A stretch of DNA of 64,000 nucleotides, taken from the NCBI RefSeq assembly GCF_003344865.1, contig NZ_CP031165.1:496001-560000 (forward strand). The letters are read 5' to 3'. Below, one piece after another: positions 23,639 to 32,443 of the stretch (its first letter is position 1; every line of letters begins with the position of its first letter). Origin of the DNA: Euzebya pacifica (lineage in GTDB: Bacteria > Actinomycetota > Nitriliruptoria > Euzebyales > Euzebyaceae). Both the position numbers and the translations under genes were made by a program. The notes beneath the pieces are model-generated. The model was given only the letters and a program-made list of their open reading frames with translations, was not told the DNA's origin and did no database searches.

Positions 23639-26136
23639 CCGCCGGAGACTATCGGGGAGGTCATCTCCCGGTCCGCGACCAACGCACGTTCCCGCAACAT
23701 CCGGTCCAGCGCGAGGACCGGGACCGGGCGGTCGAACAGCCACCCCTGGGCATGGTCGCACCCGGCGTTCTGGGCCAGCACCAGGTCGGCCTCGGTTTCG
23801 ACACCCTCGGCGACGACCACCGCGCCGAGGGCGTGTCCGAGCATGGTCACGGACTCCATGACCGTCGTCTCGCTGCCCTCACCGGCCTCTCGCGACATCC
23901 GCAGCAGGGACATGTCGATCTTGAGGACGTCGAGGGGGAACCGCATCAGCTGCCCGATCGAGGACTCGCCCTTGCCGAAGTCGTCGGCAGCCAACCGGAA
24001 TCCCTCGGCGCGAAGGGCGACCAGCGAGTGGACGGCGTCGGCGTCGAGCAGGACGGACTCGGTCACCTCGAGGATCACCCGGCCGGTGGGCACCTCGGCG
24101 GCGCGGACGTCCTCGGCGAACTGCGCGGCGACCTCGGGACGGCGCAGCTGGGCGGCCGACACGTTGACGCTCAGGGCCCAGCGGTCGTCCAGACGGGGGT
24201 CGTTGAGGTGGCCGGCGAGCTCGCGACAGGCCATGCGCAGGACCTGCCGGCCGAGGTCGTCGATCAGCCCCGTCTCCTCCGCGATCGGGATGAACTCCGC
24301 CGGGCTGATCGGTCCCCTGACCGGGGGGTCCCAGCGGGCCAGGGCCTCGAGGGAGGCCAGCCGGCCGCTCGTCGTGGACACGATCGGTTGGTAGGCGACG
24401 CGGATCTGGTCGGTGCCGATGGCCTCCCGCAGATCCGCTTCCAGCTGCAGCCGGTCATCGGCCTGGGTGCGCATGCTGGGCACGAAGCGGTGCACGCGTC
24501 CGCGACCGGCGGCCTTCGCCGCGTAGGTCGCCGCGTCGGCGCAGGCGATCAGGTCGTCCTGCTCCAGCCCGGGTTCGGAGCTGGCGACACCGACCGAACA
24601 GGTGGTGTAGAAGCGCCGGTCGCCGACGACGAACGGGTCGGCGATCGTTTCGAGCAGGCGGGCGGACTCGGCCTCGACGGCATCGGCCTCCAGCCCCTCC
24701 AGCAGCATCACGAACTCGTCGCCCCCGAAGCGGGCCACGACCCGATCGGGGAAGCTGCGTCGCAGCCGGGCGGCGACGGCCTGCAGCAAGCGGTCGCCGG
24801 TCAGGTGGCCGAGGGAGTCGTTGACGAGCTTGAAGCGGTCGAGGTCGAGCATGACAACCGCGCACGGTTCGCCGAGGGTCAGCGTGCGCGCGAGGTGCTG
24901 TTCGAACGCCATGCGGTTGGCGAGGCCGGTCAGCGGGTCACCGAAGGCCAGGCTCTGGAGGGTCTGCTCGGCACGCTTGGCGGCGGAGACGTCCTGGATC
25001 TGCACCGAGCGGAGCTCCCCGCCCTCGCCGTCGTCGAGGGTGGCGACGGACTGCAGCACGAACAGCGAGGAGCCGTCGATGGCCCGGTACTCGGCCTCCT
25101 GCACCATCCCGCGGGTGGTGTCGTTGGTGCCCTTGATCGCCGCAGCCACCAGGTCGGTGCTGGTCGCGCTCGTGAAGTCGGTCAGCAGCACGTCGACCAG
25201 CTGCGCGGGGGTCCGTCCCAGCAGCTCGCCGAGCGCACGGTTGGCCCGGACGATCTCGCCGTTGCGACGTACGAGCGCCATGCCGATCGGGGACTGCTCG
25301 AAGGCGACCCGGAATCGGTCGTCGCTGGCGCCCAGGCGTCCGGCAAGCTCGGCGGCAAGGGTGGTGACCGCCTCGTGGTGCAGCTCGAAGGCGTCGCTCA
25401 GCCGGCGGACCTCGAGGCTGGAGTGGTGCAGCGAGGTCAGGTCCTCGCCGAGGCGTGGGATGGGGTCGCCGTCGCGGATTGACTCCAGGACCCGGGGGAT
25501 CTCCTCGGTGCCCGACTGCTCCACCATCGCCGACAGCCGGGCAAGGTCCCGCATCATGCGGCGGGTGAGGGCCGCACCCAGCAGGGCTGCCAGGACCGAG
25601 ACGGTCACGGTCACGAGGATGGTCTGTTGTTGGGCGGCCCGTTGACGGGCGAGGACGTGCTCGTTGTTGAGGGTGACCCGGATCACCCCGAGGGTGACTC
25701 CGTTGTAGGCGACGGCCTGGTTGATCGTCACGGTGCCGTCGGCGGATCTGCTGATGTTGTTCGCCACGAGGTCGCCGAGCTCGCGCTCGCGGTCCAGGTG
25801 CAGGACCGAGGACGGATCGATGGGGCCGCTCAAGGCCGCGGGCATCAGCCGGATGTCCTCCAGCGCCGGCTCCTCACGGAGCTGGTCGAGGAGCTGCTCG
25901 ATGTCGAGGACGCCCATCTCGTCGAGTTGGGCGGTCATCTCGGCGACGAAGCCGTCCCCGATCGTGCGGGCACCGGTGAGCACCAGTTCTTGGTACGCCT
26001 CGTCCTGCTGGGTGATCCAGAAGCCGGCGAGGACACCGGCCGTCAGCGTGACGACGAGGGCCATCGCGAGCATGACCTGACGCTGCAGGCCGAGGATCGG
26101 CCGTCGCGACTGGCGAACTGGCACCGCAGATGACAT
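23635..26136 (-). CDS. Membrane sensor with PAS, GGDEF and EAL domains (cyclic-di-GMP turnover)
   Basis: 833 residues from ATG 26136. Order: TM1 (VMLAMALVVTLTAGVLAGFW, ~20-40), an extracytoplasmic sensor of ~130 residues, TM2 (ILVTVTVSVLAALLGAAL), a linker, a PAS domain (~275-385, FRVAFEQSPIGMALV), GGDEF (RFGGDEFVML near 470) and EAL (SLEALARWDPP near 600). The GGDEF site is intact. EAL keeps NVSAAQL, LEVTESV, ADDFGKGESS, LKIDMSLL and AEGVETE, so both diguanylate cyclase and phosphodiesterase activity are plausible. It lies in a minus-strand run after the DUF3179 gene (53-bp gap) and is coupled to the metal ABC ATPase gene. The sensed signal is unknown. Confidence 0.92.
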   Translation of the reverse strand: MSSAVPVRQSRRPILGLQRQVMLAMALVVTLTAGVLAGFWITQQDEAYQELVLTGARTIGDGFVAEMTAQLDEMGVLDIEQLLDQLREEPALEDIRLMPAALSGPIDPSSVLHLDRERELGDLVANNISRSADGTVTINQAVAYNGVTLGVIRVTLNNEHVLARQRAAQQQTILVTVTVSVLAALLGAALTRRMMRDLARLSAMVEQSGTEEIPRVLESIRDGDPIPRLGEDLTSLHHSSLEVRRLSDAFELHHEAVTTLAAELAGRLGASDDRFRVAFEQSPIGMALVRRNGEIVRANRALGELLGRTPAQLVDVLLTDFTSATSTDLVAAAIKGTNDTTRGMVQEAEYRAIDGSSLFVLQSVATLDDGEGGELRSVQIQDVSAAKRAEQTLQSLAFGDPLTGLANRMAFEQHLARTLTLGEPCAVVMLDLDRFKLVNDSLGHLTGDRLLQAVAARLRRSFPDRVVARFGGDEFVMLLEGLEADAVEAESARLLETIADPFVVGDRRFYTTCSVGVASSEPGLEQDDLIACADAATYAAKAAGRGRVHRFVPSMRTQADDRLQLEADLREAIGTDQIRVAYQPIVSTTSGRLASLEALARWDPPVRGPISPAEFIPIAEETGLIDDLGRQVLRMACRELAGHLNDPRLDDRWALSVNVSAAQLRRPEVAAQFAEDVRAAEVPTGRVILEVTESVLLDADAVHSLVALRAEGFRLAADDFGKGESSIGQLMRFPLDVLKIDMSLLRMSREAGEGSETTVMESVTMLGHALGAVVVAEGVETEADLVLAQNAGCDHAQGWLFDRPVPVLALDRMLRERALVADREMTSPIVSGG

Positions 26137-26189
26137 GTCCCCGGGGGGATCGGCATCCCTGATCCAGAACTTGACACCTGTGTTGCGGT

Positions 26190-27605
26190 TCAGCTGTCGT
26201 GGGGCCAGAGGGTCGTGTCGGGGTGGAACTGCGACCACGCGAACCAGAACGCCTGATGGGTGGGCAGCTGCACGCCGTCGAGCTCCGCCGTGAGGCCCCC
26301 CGCGTCCTGCTGGACGCGGATGCCGTCGAACACGACCTCCTCACCGTCCTCCAGCGTCTCGAGGGCGGAGAGGACGGCGAAGGCGACTGCCGACCCGTCG
26401 TCGAGCACGACGCCGAGGACCTGGTCGTGCACGCCGAGTCGCTCGTCGACGACGCCGACGGGGAAGATGGGGCCGTTGTCGTCGCGACCCCGCAGCGGGT
26501 CGAGCGGGTAGGTGCGCCCGATGCCGCCGTTGCCCTGCAGGATCATGGTGTCGGGGTGGTCGTCCTTCCAGTCGCCCCAGGTGGAGGTGACGACAGGGGC
26601 CTGCTGGAGGACGATGCCCATCTCGCGCAGCGGACCGGTCACGGCGTGCCCGGTGAAGGTGTCGAACACCGACTCGGTGGTCAGGTCGTACATGACCTTG
26701 TTGGACCGCCGGAGCAGGCCAGAGGTGCGCATCACGATCTCGTCGGTGCCGCCGCCCTCGGTGTCGGTGAAGAACACCTGTGCCGCCCCGCACAGCGTGC
26801 AGTAGGGGATGGCCACCCGACGGCCGCCGATGGTCGCGTTGACCATCTCGTGGACCTCCATGATGTTGCGCGGCAGCGCCACGACGTCGTCGCCGATGAC
26901 CACGCCGAACACGATCCGGTCGTCGGGGTAGTAGGCACCCTCCGCAGCGGGGACGAAGGGCGGGTCGTCGAGGCTCGGGATGCACCCGCCCTCGCAGGGC
27001 TGGGTGTCCCCGAGCGGCCGGTCGTCGATGAAGACCCCACCCCATGACACCTGCCGCCAGTCGATCGTGGCGTCCGGGTCGTCGAAGAACGGGGCCCAGC
27101 CGGGCTCGATCGAGGTGAAGAGGGCGGCCTTGTGGTCGACGTAGCCGTCGTAGTCGGGCAGGTCCCAGGCGATCAGGTGGTCGGTCAGCAGGCCCCACGG
27201 GAAGTCCCGTTCGCCGAGGTCGATGCCGGCCAGGGCTTCGGCGGTGTCGCGCAGCACGGCCTGCTCGTCCCTCGACTGCACGAACCGCATCAGGTCCGAG
27301 ATCGCCCACAGTACGCGCGGGTCGCCGGGGTCGGCCAGCGAGGCAACGGCGTCGAGGTCCAGGATCAACGGCGTGTCGAAGATCGTGTCGAGCGCCTGGG
27401 ACGCCGCGGCGGCAAGCGGCCCGTCGGGGACCTCCGGTGGGGCAGGGAAGGCGTTTCCGTCGCTGTCCACGCCGACCGACCCGGCGGGCGCGGCCTCGGT
27501 TGCCTCGGCGTCGGTCGTTGCCGGTTCCTCCGTCGGACTGCACGCCGCCGCAACGAGGGCGAGGACCAGGAGGGGGAGGAGGATGCGCAGCACGCTGCCC
27601 AGCAT
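26190..27605 (-). CDS. DUF3179 domain lipoprotein
   Basis: 471 residues. The signal ILLPLLVLALVAAACSPTEEP has a lipobox (VAAAC), so it is probably a membrane-anchored lipoprotein on the outer face. A Thr/Ala/Glu-rich linker runs to ~60. The body carries DUF3179 marks: DDRPLGDTQPCEGGCIPSLDDP, GVVIGDDVVALPRNIMEVHEMVN, IPYCTLCGAAQVFF, and YDLTTESVFDTFTGHAV. The CxxC in PYCTLCG is conserved in the family and hints at metal or redox chemistry, but no activity is established. It sits in a minus-strand run: ankyrin gene 35 bases upstream, GGDEF-EAL gene 53 bases downstream. Confidence 0.88.
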   Translation of the reverse strand: MLGSVLRILLPLLVLALVAAACSPTEEPATTDAEATEAAPAGSVGVDSDGNAFPAPPEVPDGPLAAAASQALDTIFDTPLILDLDAVASLADPGDPRVLWAISDLMRFVQSRDEQAVLRDTAEALAGIDLGERDFPWGLLTDHLIAWDLPDYDGYVDHKAALFTSIEPGWAPFFDDPDATIDWRQVSWGGVFIDDRPLGDTQPCEGGCIPSLDDPPFVPAAEGAYYPDDRIVFGVVIGDDVVALPRNIMEVHEMVNATIGGRRVAIPYCTLCGAAQVFFTDTEGGGTDEIVMRTSGLLRRSNKVMYDLTTESVFDTFTGHAVTGPLREMGIVLQQAPVVTSTWGDWKDDHPDTMILQGNGGIGRTYPLDPLRGRDDNGPIFPVGVVDERLGVHDQVLGVVLDDGSAVAFAVLSALETLEDGEEVVFDGIRVQQDAGGLTAELDGVQLPTHQAFWFAWSQFHPDTTLWPHDS

Positions 27606-27640
27606 CCTCCTTCAACGGGGTGCGTGGGCTCGTGACTTCC

Positions 27641-28141
27641 TTACGTGTCGGACCGGTCGTGTCCGCCAGCGGTGCCGGCGAAGCGCTGGAGGAGGTCGTG
27701 GCGCTCGAACATCCGCGCCGTGTCCAGCGGGGTTGGCGTGCCGGCAGCCGGGTCGGCGCCGTGGTCGAGGAGGACGTCGATGACGTCGTCGTGGCCCTTG
27801 AAGACCGCCCCGGCGAGGGGGCTCTGGCCACGGTCGTTGCACAGGTCGACGGTGGCCCCGCGAGCGGCGAGCGCCCCGACCACGTCGGCGTGGCCGTGGT
27901 AGGCGGCGAGCATCAGCAGGCTGTCGCCGGTGCCGGTCCGCAGGTCCACGGGGACACCGGCGTCGACGTAGGCCACGAGCTGGTCGCCCCGGCCCGCTCG
28001 CGCCATGTCGTAGAGGCGGCCGGCCAGCTCCTGCAGCTCGGGGGCGGCCTCGGGCTCCGCGTCGTCGGTCGGGTCCGCGGCGTCGGTCGGAGTCGAGGCG
28101 TCGGTCCGGGAGGCGTCGGTCTGGGTGGGTCCGTCCGTCAT
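27641..28141 (-). CDS. Ankyrin-repeat protein
   Basis: 166 residues from ATG 28141. The first ~50 residues are acidic and Thr/Asp-rich. Residues ~55-165 contain about three ankyrin repeats: GRGDQLVAYVDAGVPVDLR, GDSLLMLAAYHGHADVVGAL, GQSPLAGAVFKGHDDVIDVL, each with the expected helix-turn-helix consensus. Single-domain bacterial ankyrin proteins act as protein-binding adaptors; AnkB-type partners of catalases have the same size. No signal peptide, so cytoplasmic. It may head the minus-strand group leading to DUF3179, GGDEF-EAL and the ABC ATPase, and is divergent from the GNAT gene 56 bases away. Confidence 0.82.
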   Translation of the reverse strand: MTDGPTQTDASRTDASTPTDAADPTDDAEPEAAPELQELAGRLYDMARAGRGDQLVAYVDAGVPVDLRTGTGDSLLMLAAYHGHADVVGALAARGATVDLCNDRGQSPLAGAVFKGHDDVIDVLLDHGADPAAGTPTPLDTARMFERHDLLQRFAGTAGGHDRSDT

Positions 28142-28197
28142 GTCGCGGAACGTGCCCAGACGTGCGCGGGCTGCAACGCGTGGCATGCTGCCGGGTC

Positions 28198-28890
28198 GTG
28201 GCTGATCCTCTGACCGAACACCTCCGCCGTTGGCTCGGCGAGTGGCCTGCCGACGGTCCGGGCCTGCACGTCGTGGGCACCGAGCAGCGGACCGAACCCG
28301 ACTGGGACGGTCGTGTCTCGCCCCTGCGCGGGTTGTCGGACGGGGCGCGGACGGTGGTCGGGGTGCCGCCCGGCACCGAAGAGGCGGTCCGGACGGTCCT
28401 CGACCCGGCGCTGTTCGACCACCGGATCCCCCGTCGTGAGCTCGGTCGCCGCCTCGGGGAGCTCCTCGACCGGCCCGGGGCGGCGTTCGGCCACGCGATC
28501 TTCCGCTGGTCGACCGCCCCTGCTCCGCTGGAGTCCCTCGGCACCTGGGTCGACGCGCGCGACCCACGGCTGCCGGAGTGGCTGCACCCCTTCAACGGTG
28601 GGGTGCTCGCCGTCTTCGACCCCCGTGGGGCCTACCTGGCTGGCGTCGGTCGGAAGGTCCACGACGAGTTCGGCCACGAGATCGCCGTGGGCACCACCCC
28701 GGCGGCCCGCGGCCGTGGACTGGCCCGTCGCCTGGTCGTGACCGCCGCCCGTCGGATCCTTGCGGAAGGGGCGGTGCCGACCTACCTGCACGACCCCACC
28801 AACCACGCCAGCGCGAGGGTGGCCGTCTCCGCTGGCTTCCCCGACCGCGGCTGGCGCCTGCACGGCCTCTGGGGCGGCCAGCCCGGCTGA
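28198..28890 (+). CDS. GNAT-family N-acetyltransferase
   Basis: 230 residues from GTG 28198. The C-terminal half has the GNAT acetyl-CoA site: GHEIAVGTTPAARGRGLARRLV (the [RQ]xxGx[GA] loop reads ARGRGLAR) and later YLHDPTNHASARVAVSAGF, where an asparagine precedes the final strand. The N-terminal ~110 residues (LTEHLRRWLGEWP and a PGTEEAVRTVLDPALF stretch) look like a substrate-specific domain. The substrate cannot be predicted. It is divergent from the ankyrin gene and followed by a 255-bp gap that holds two repeats and no gene. Confidence 0.85.
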   Translation: MADPLTEHLRRWLGEWPADGPGLHVVGTEQRTEPDWDGRVSPLRGLSDGARTVVGVPPGTEEAVRTVLDPALFDHRIPRRELGRRLGELLDRPGAAFGHAIFRWSTAPAPLESLGTWVDARDPRLPEWLHPFNGGVLAVFDPRGAYLAGVGRKVHDEFGHEIAVGTTPAARGRGLARRLVVTAARRILAEGAVPTYLHDPTNHASARVAVSAGFPDRGWRLHGLWGGQPG

Positions 28891-28936
28891 CCGCTCCGGC
28901 TCGGTGGCTCGGCCCGGGCGGCACGTCCGGCCAGTC

Positions 28937-28968
28937 CGGCCCGGCGTGTCGGCGGCCCGGCGTGTCGG
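28937..28968 (+). repeat. 16-bp tandem duplication
   Basis: CGGCCCGGCGTGTCGG occurs twice head to tail, 46 nt after the GNAT stop. The GCGTGTCGG core is also the arm sequence of the palindromic element, but no matching inverted arm is nearby. Confidence 0.8.
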
Positions 28969-28980
28969 CAGCTCGGCGCC

Positions 28981-29079
28981 TCGGCCCGAATTGTGCTGCT
29001 CGGCCATGATGCTGGCTGACCTGCACAGACCGTCCAGGGAGATGTGGACCTCGGCTGGCCGGCCGGTCGAGGTGCACAA
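28981..29079 (-). repeat. Second dispersed repeat (TTGTGCACC element), copy 2
   Basis: On the minus strand it begins TTGTGCACCT at 29079 and ends GCACAATTCGGGC near 28983. The termini TTGTGC/GCACAA are inverted, and GTCCA/TGGAC can form an internal stem where copy 1 has CTGCACCA/TGGTGCAG. It aligns over 96 nt without gaps to 2353-2448. It lies between the convergent GNAT and methyltransferase genes. Confidence 0.6.
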
Positions 29080-29145
29080 CAGGGCCGGGGCCGGGGCCGC
29101 TACCGGCGCCGGCCCCAGCGGGGGCGCAGGGGCTTGGGGCGGGCG

Positions 29146-30585
29146 TCAGCGGCGGGGCAGCCGGTCGGACCACCAGCCGGTCGCGGCAGGGTCCGCCTCC
29201 AAGCCGTAGGCCGTCCACATCGATGCGCCGCACCGTTGCAGCAGGTGAGTGCGCTCGTCCGGCCCCGTGGTGTCGTGGGCGGCCCGGAACGCCTCGGCCG
29301 CCGCATCCCAGGCCGGCCCGTCGTCGGGCAGGGGGAGCGCGAGGACCTGCGCGGCGCTCAGCTTCAACGCCGTCCTCGTCCGGGCCGCTCCGGCATGGCG
29401 CCGGGCCGCGAGGGCCGTCAGCACCGGGCTGGTCAGGGCCGCGCCGACGTGCCAAGGGCGGTCGGTCCGCACCGTGATGGCCGGCGTGGTCGGCAGCATG
29501 TCGCCGACGGTGTCCACCAGCGCCTCCAGCACCTTGGTCTGCGTGGCGACCAGCAGCTTCGGTCCCGACCTCGTGGCCAGGAATGCCGGCGGCAGGTCGA
29601 CGGCCACGGGACGTTCCCAGCGTTGTTTGGCGAACCTGACCGTGGTGGCACCCCAGCGATGGTGGGCCGGGTCGATCAGGCCGACGGGCGTGATGCGCGG
29701 GTCGTCGTGGCCGGGACGGGCCTCGCGGACGTGGTCGGCGACGAGGTAGTAGGCCTCGCGGAAGTCCGCGGTCGCCGTTGCGAGGTCGCCGACCGTCCGC
29801 GTGGCCCCCGGCACGGGGTCGGCCACCAGCGGGACGTCGTCGGCCAGCAACGCCGCCCACGAGTCCCCACCCGTGCGGGCCCCCTCGACGCCTCCTCGCC
29901 GGACCCGCCGAAGCAGGAGGGCGCACGTCGGCACGCCGGGGAAGACGCCGTCGGTGTCACGCCAGACCACCTCGACGCCGCAGCGACTCGACACCTCCTC
30001 GCGCATCCGTGCTGCCGACCCCGTGGCCAGCAGGGCCTCGGGCACCACCAGCACCGCGACCCCGCCGGGGGACAGCAGCCGGCTGACCGCGAGGACGAAC
30101 AGGCCGGACTCGTCGACGTACCCCTCGGCGGCCTCGCCGTACCAGCCACGCAACCGGACGCGACGATCGTCGTCCCGGGTGGTCGCGGTCCGCAGCTGCG
30201 ACAGGAACGGCGGGTTGCCGACGACCAGGTCCGCCCCCTCTGGAGTGGAGGAGGGGTCGAGCCCGTCGCCGTGCACGACGACCACGTCGGTGGCACCGGC
30301 CCCCGCGAGGGCCTCGTCGGTCACGGCCACGGCACCGGCGTCGATGTCGATCCCGACCAGCCGGGCCTCGGGAAGGCGCTCGTGGGCGGCGAGCAGGAAA
30401 GCCCCACCGCCGACCGACGGGTCCAGCACGACCCTGGGTGGGCGGGGTCCCGACCAGGCCGACAGGGCCCGGTCGACCAGCAGCCGGGCCACCGCGGCCG
30501 GGGTGAACCACGCCCCCCGGCGGGTCCGGTCGTCGGGGTCCTGCGCCTCCTCGAAGGCCACGCCCAGCGCGAACGGATCGGCCAC
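29146..30585 (-). CDS. N6-adenine-specific DNA methyltransferase (Type I/IIG-like N-6 DNA methylase)
   Basis: 479 residues. Start GTG 30585 follows an ideal GGAGGTGA by 7 nt. N-terminal RRGAWFTPAAVARLLVDRAL and VVLDPSVGGGAFLLAAHERLP form the AdoMet site (motif I as DPSVGGGAFL). VVGNPPFLSQL is motif IV (NPPF), the adenine-N6 methylation site. The C-terminal ~250 residues (TVRFAKQRWERPVAVDLPPAF and following) look like a target-recognition region. It is cytoplasmic and acts on DNA. No restriction nuclease domain is fused or adjacent. It is divergent from the HerA-like ATPase gene, 64 bp apart, which suggests a functional link to the HerA-SbcCD-NurA locus. Confidence 0.88.
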   Translation of the reverse strand: MADPFALGVAFEEAQDPDDRTRRGAWFTPAAVARLLVDRALSAWSGPRPPRVVLDPSVGGGAFLLAAHERLPEARLVGIDIDAGAVAVTDEALAGAGATDVVVVHGDGLDPSSTPEGADLVVGNPPFLSQLRTATTRDDDRRVRLRGWYGEAAEGYVDESGLFVLAVSRLLSPGGVAVLVVPEALLATGSAARMREEVSSRCGVEVVWRDTDGVFPGVPTCALLLRRVRRGGVEGARTGGDSWAALLADDVPLVADPVPGATRTVGDLATATADFREAYYLVADHVREARPGHDDPRITPVGLIDPAHHRWGATTVRFAKQRWERPVAVDLPPAFLATRSGPKLLVATQTKVLEALVDTVGDMLPTTPAITVRTDRPWHVGAALTSPVLTALAARRHAGAARTRTALKLSAAQVLALPLPDDGPAWDAAAEAFRAAHDTTGPDERTHLLQRCGASMWTAYGLEADPAATGWWSDRLPRR

Positions 30586-30621
30586 TGGCAGGTCACCTCC
30601 GTCGGGGCGGGTCGTCGCTGA

Positions 30622-30643
30622 TGTCACACGTCCTCCGTATTGT
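30622..30643 (+). promoter_or_regulatory. Promoter of the HerA-like gene, PafBC/RecA-NDp-like
   Basis: TGTCACAC (30622-30629), 8 nt, then TATTGT (30638-30643), with the ATG 6 nt after it. The same TGTCACAC-N8-TANNGT layout precedes sbcD. It resembles the actinobacterial RecA-independent DNA-damage promoter (TTGTCRGTG-N8-TANNNT) in its TGTCA core and spacing. Confidence 0.6.
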
Positions 30644-30649
30644 GAACAC

Positions 30650-32380
30650 ATGACCACCTCGCCCCTCGACAGCCCAGACGACATGCCCGTCGCCGGCCGG
30701 GTGATCGGCACCGAGGCCGCAACCCCGCTGGAGTTCCAGGTCCACGTCGCCGCCGACCAGTTCCTGCAGCTCGACGACATCGTGTCCGTCACCCGTCCGG
30801 TCCCCGGGCAGGGTGCGATCGACATCTACGGCGTCGTCACCCAGGTCCGCGGGTTCCACGAGGGCGTGGAGTACCACTCCGACGTCGAGAAGGTCTCCGC
30901 CGGAGTGATGTACGGCCGCACGTCCGAGGTCGCCACCGTGCTGACGACACGGCTCGAGCCCGAGGTGTTCCTGCCGCCCGTCCCCGGCAACGAGGTTCGC
31001 AAGGTCGCCGGGATCAAGCGCGACCGGGCGATGTTCCTCGACAAGATCGAACCGGGTCGACGCCTCGCCGCAGGCCTGCACCGCGCCGGCGGGCCGGTCT
31101 ACGTCGACGCCGACTTCCTCGACGGCACCAGCGGTGCCCACGTCAACATCTCCGGTGTCTCCGGCGTGGCCACCAAGACCAGCTACGCGACCTTCCTGCT
31201 GCACGCGCTGTTCCACCGGGGCTCGACGGTGCTCGGCAAGTCCGCCAAGCACGCCCGGGCGCTGATCTTCAACGTCAAGGGCCAGGACCTGCTGTACCTC
31301 GACCAGCCCAACGCACGGCTGACCGTCGAGCAGCGTGCCCGCTGGGCCGAGGTCGGCCTGCCGGCCGAGCCGTTCGGGTCCGTGGCCTTCTGGTCACCGC
31401 CGGTCAAGGGTGCGGTGTCGCCGATGCCCTCCAGCGCGCGCAAGGACAAGGTGCGTGGCTACTGGTGGTCGCTGGCGGACTTCTGCGCCGAGGGCATGCT
31501 CAGCCTGCTGTTCGCTGACACCGACGACGAACGCCAGCAGTACACCGCCGTCGCCCGCAACGTCGCGATCGCGCTCGAGCGGCACGCCACCCCGTTGCAG
31601 CAGGGCGGCGTCCAGATCGGGGTCGAGCAGGCCACCACGTTCGCCGACCTCGTCCGGATCATCCGAGACTACTGCGAGGACGAGGATCCCCAGTGGGTCG
31701 GCCGCTTCGCCACGTCCGGGTCGATCGGGGCGTTCATGCGCCGGCTGGATTCCGCCGCCGACCACGTCGCCCACCTGATCCGTGGTGACCAGGACGGCTG
31801 GAAGTCCCACCGGGTCAAGGTCATGGACTCCGACGAGCAGGTCAACGTCGTGGACCTCACCCCGCTGTCGGGCCGGGCCCAGCGGTTCGTCGTCGGGGCG
31901 CTCCTCCAGCAGGAGTTCCAGGCCAAGGAAGCCCGTGGCACCCGCGACCCGTTGTTGTTCGTCGTGCTCGACGAGCTGAACAAGTACGCGCCACGGCAGG
32001 GGAACAGCCCGATCAAGTCGACCCTGACCGAGATCGCCGAACGCGGCCGGTCGCTCGGCATGATCCTCATCGGCGCCCAGCAGACCGCGTCGGCGGTCGA
32101 CGAGGCCATCGTGTCCAACGCCGCCATCAAGGTGGTCGGACGGCTGGACCCGGCCGAGGGCACAAAGAACGAGTACCGCTGGATGCCCGAGAGCCAGCGC
32201 GACCGGGCGATGCTGATCAACCCGGGCACGATGATCCTCAAGCAGCCACGCGTGCCGGCGCCGCTGGTCGTCAACTTCCCGATGCCGGCCTGGGCCACCC
32301 GCGCCGAGGAGGTCGCCTACGACGTCACCCTCGACGGCGACGAGGACCCCTTCGACAGCGACATCTTCTCCCGCGGCTGA
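30650..32380 (+). CDS. HerA-like DNA-translocating ATPase (FtsK-HerA superfamily)
   Basis: 576 residues from ATG 30650 (leaderless -10 TATTGT). The N-terminal ~110 residues form a HAS-barrel-like beta domain (LDDIVSVTRPVPGQGAIDIYGVV). The P-loop is GVSGVATKTSYATF near residue 170. Walker B is LLFVVLDELNKYAP near 440, followed by TEIAERGRSLGMILIGAQQT and IVSNAAIKVVGRLD, the HerA arginine-finger region. HerA forms hexamers that pump duplex DNA and, with NurA nuclease, resect DNA ends in archaea together with Mre11-Rad50. All four partners are encoded in this region. Divergent from the methyltransferase gene; convergent with a CWB2 gene. Confidence 0.85.
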   Translation: MTTSPLDSPDDMPVAGRVIGTEAATPLEFQVHVAADQFLQLDDIVSVTRPVPGQGAIDIYGVVTQVRGFHEGVEYHSDVEKVSAGVMYGRTSEVATVLTTRLEPEVFLPPVPGNEVRKVAGIKRDRAMFLDKIEPGRRLAAGLHRAGGPVYVDADFLDGTSGAHVNISGVSGVATKTSYATFLLHALFHRGSTVLGKSAKHARALIFNVKGQDLLYLDQPNARLTVEQRARWAEVGLPAEPFGSVAFWSPPVKGAVSPMPSSARKDKVRGYWWSLADFCAEGMLSLLFADTDDERQQYTAVARNVAIALERHATPLQQGGVQIGVEQATTFADLVRIIRDYCEDEDPQWVGRFATSGSIGAFMRRLDSAADHVAHLIRGDQDGWKSHRVKVMDSDEQVNVVDLTPLSGRAQRFVVGALLQQEFQAKEARGTRDPLLFVVLDELNKYAPRQGNSPIKSTLTEIAERGRSLGMILIGAQQTASAVDEAIVSNAAIKVVGRLDPAEGTKNEYRWMPESQRDRAMLINPGTMILKQPRVPAPLVVNFPMPAWATRAEEVAYDVTLDGDEDPFDSDIFSRG

Positions 32381-32392
32381 CCGGAACGGAGC

Positions 32393-32422
32393 GGGCCGCC
32401 CGGCGCGTTCGCCGAGCGGCCC
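32393..32422. terminator. Bidirectional terminator hairpin
   Basis: GGGCCGC-c-CGGCG pairs with CGCCG-a-GCGGCCC around loop CGTT. It lies between the convergent HerA-like and CWB2 genes. Confidence 0.75.
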
Positions 32423-32443
32423 ACTATCACCTTGGGTCGAGGG

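Noticed and set aside
29146-30585. A complete restriction-modification system
   Set aside because: No restriction endonuclease or specificity subunit is next to the methyltransferase; neighbours are a GNAT enzyme and the HerA-like ATPase.
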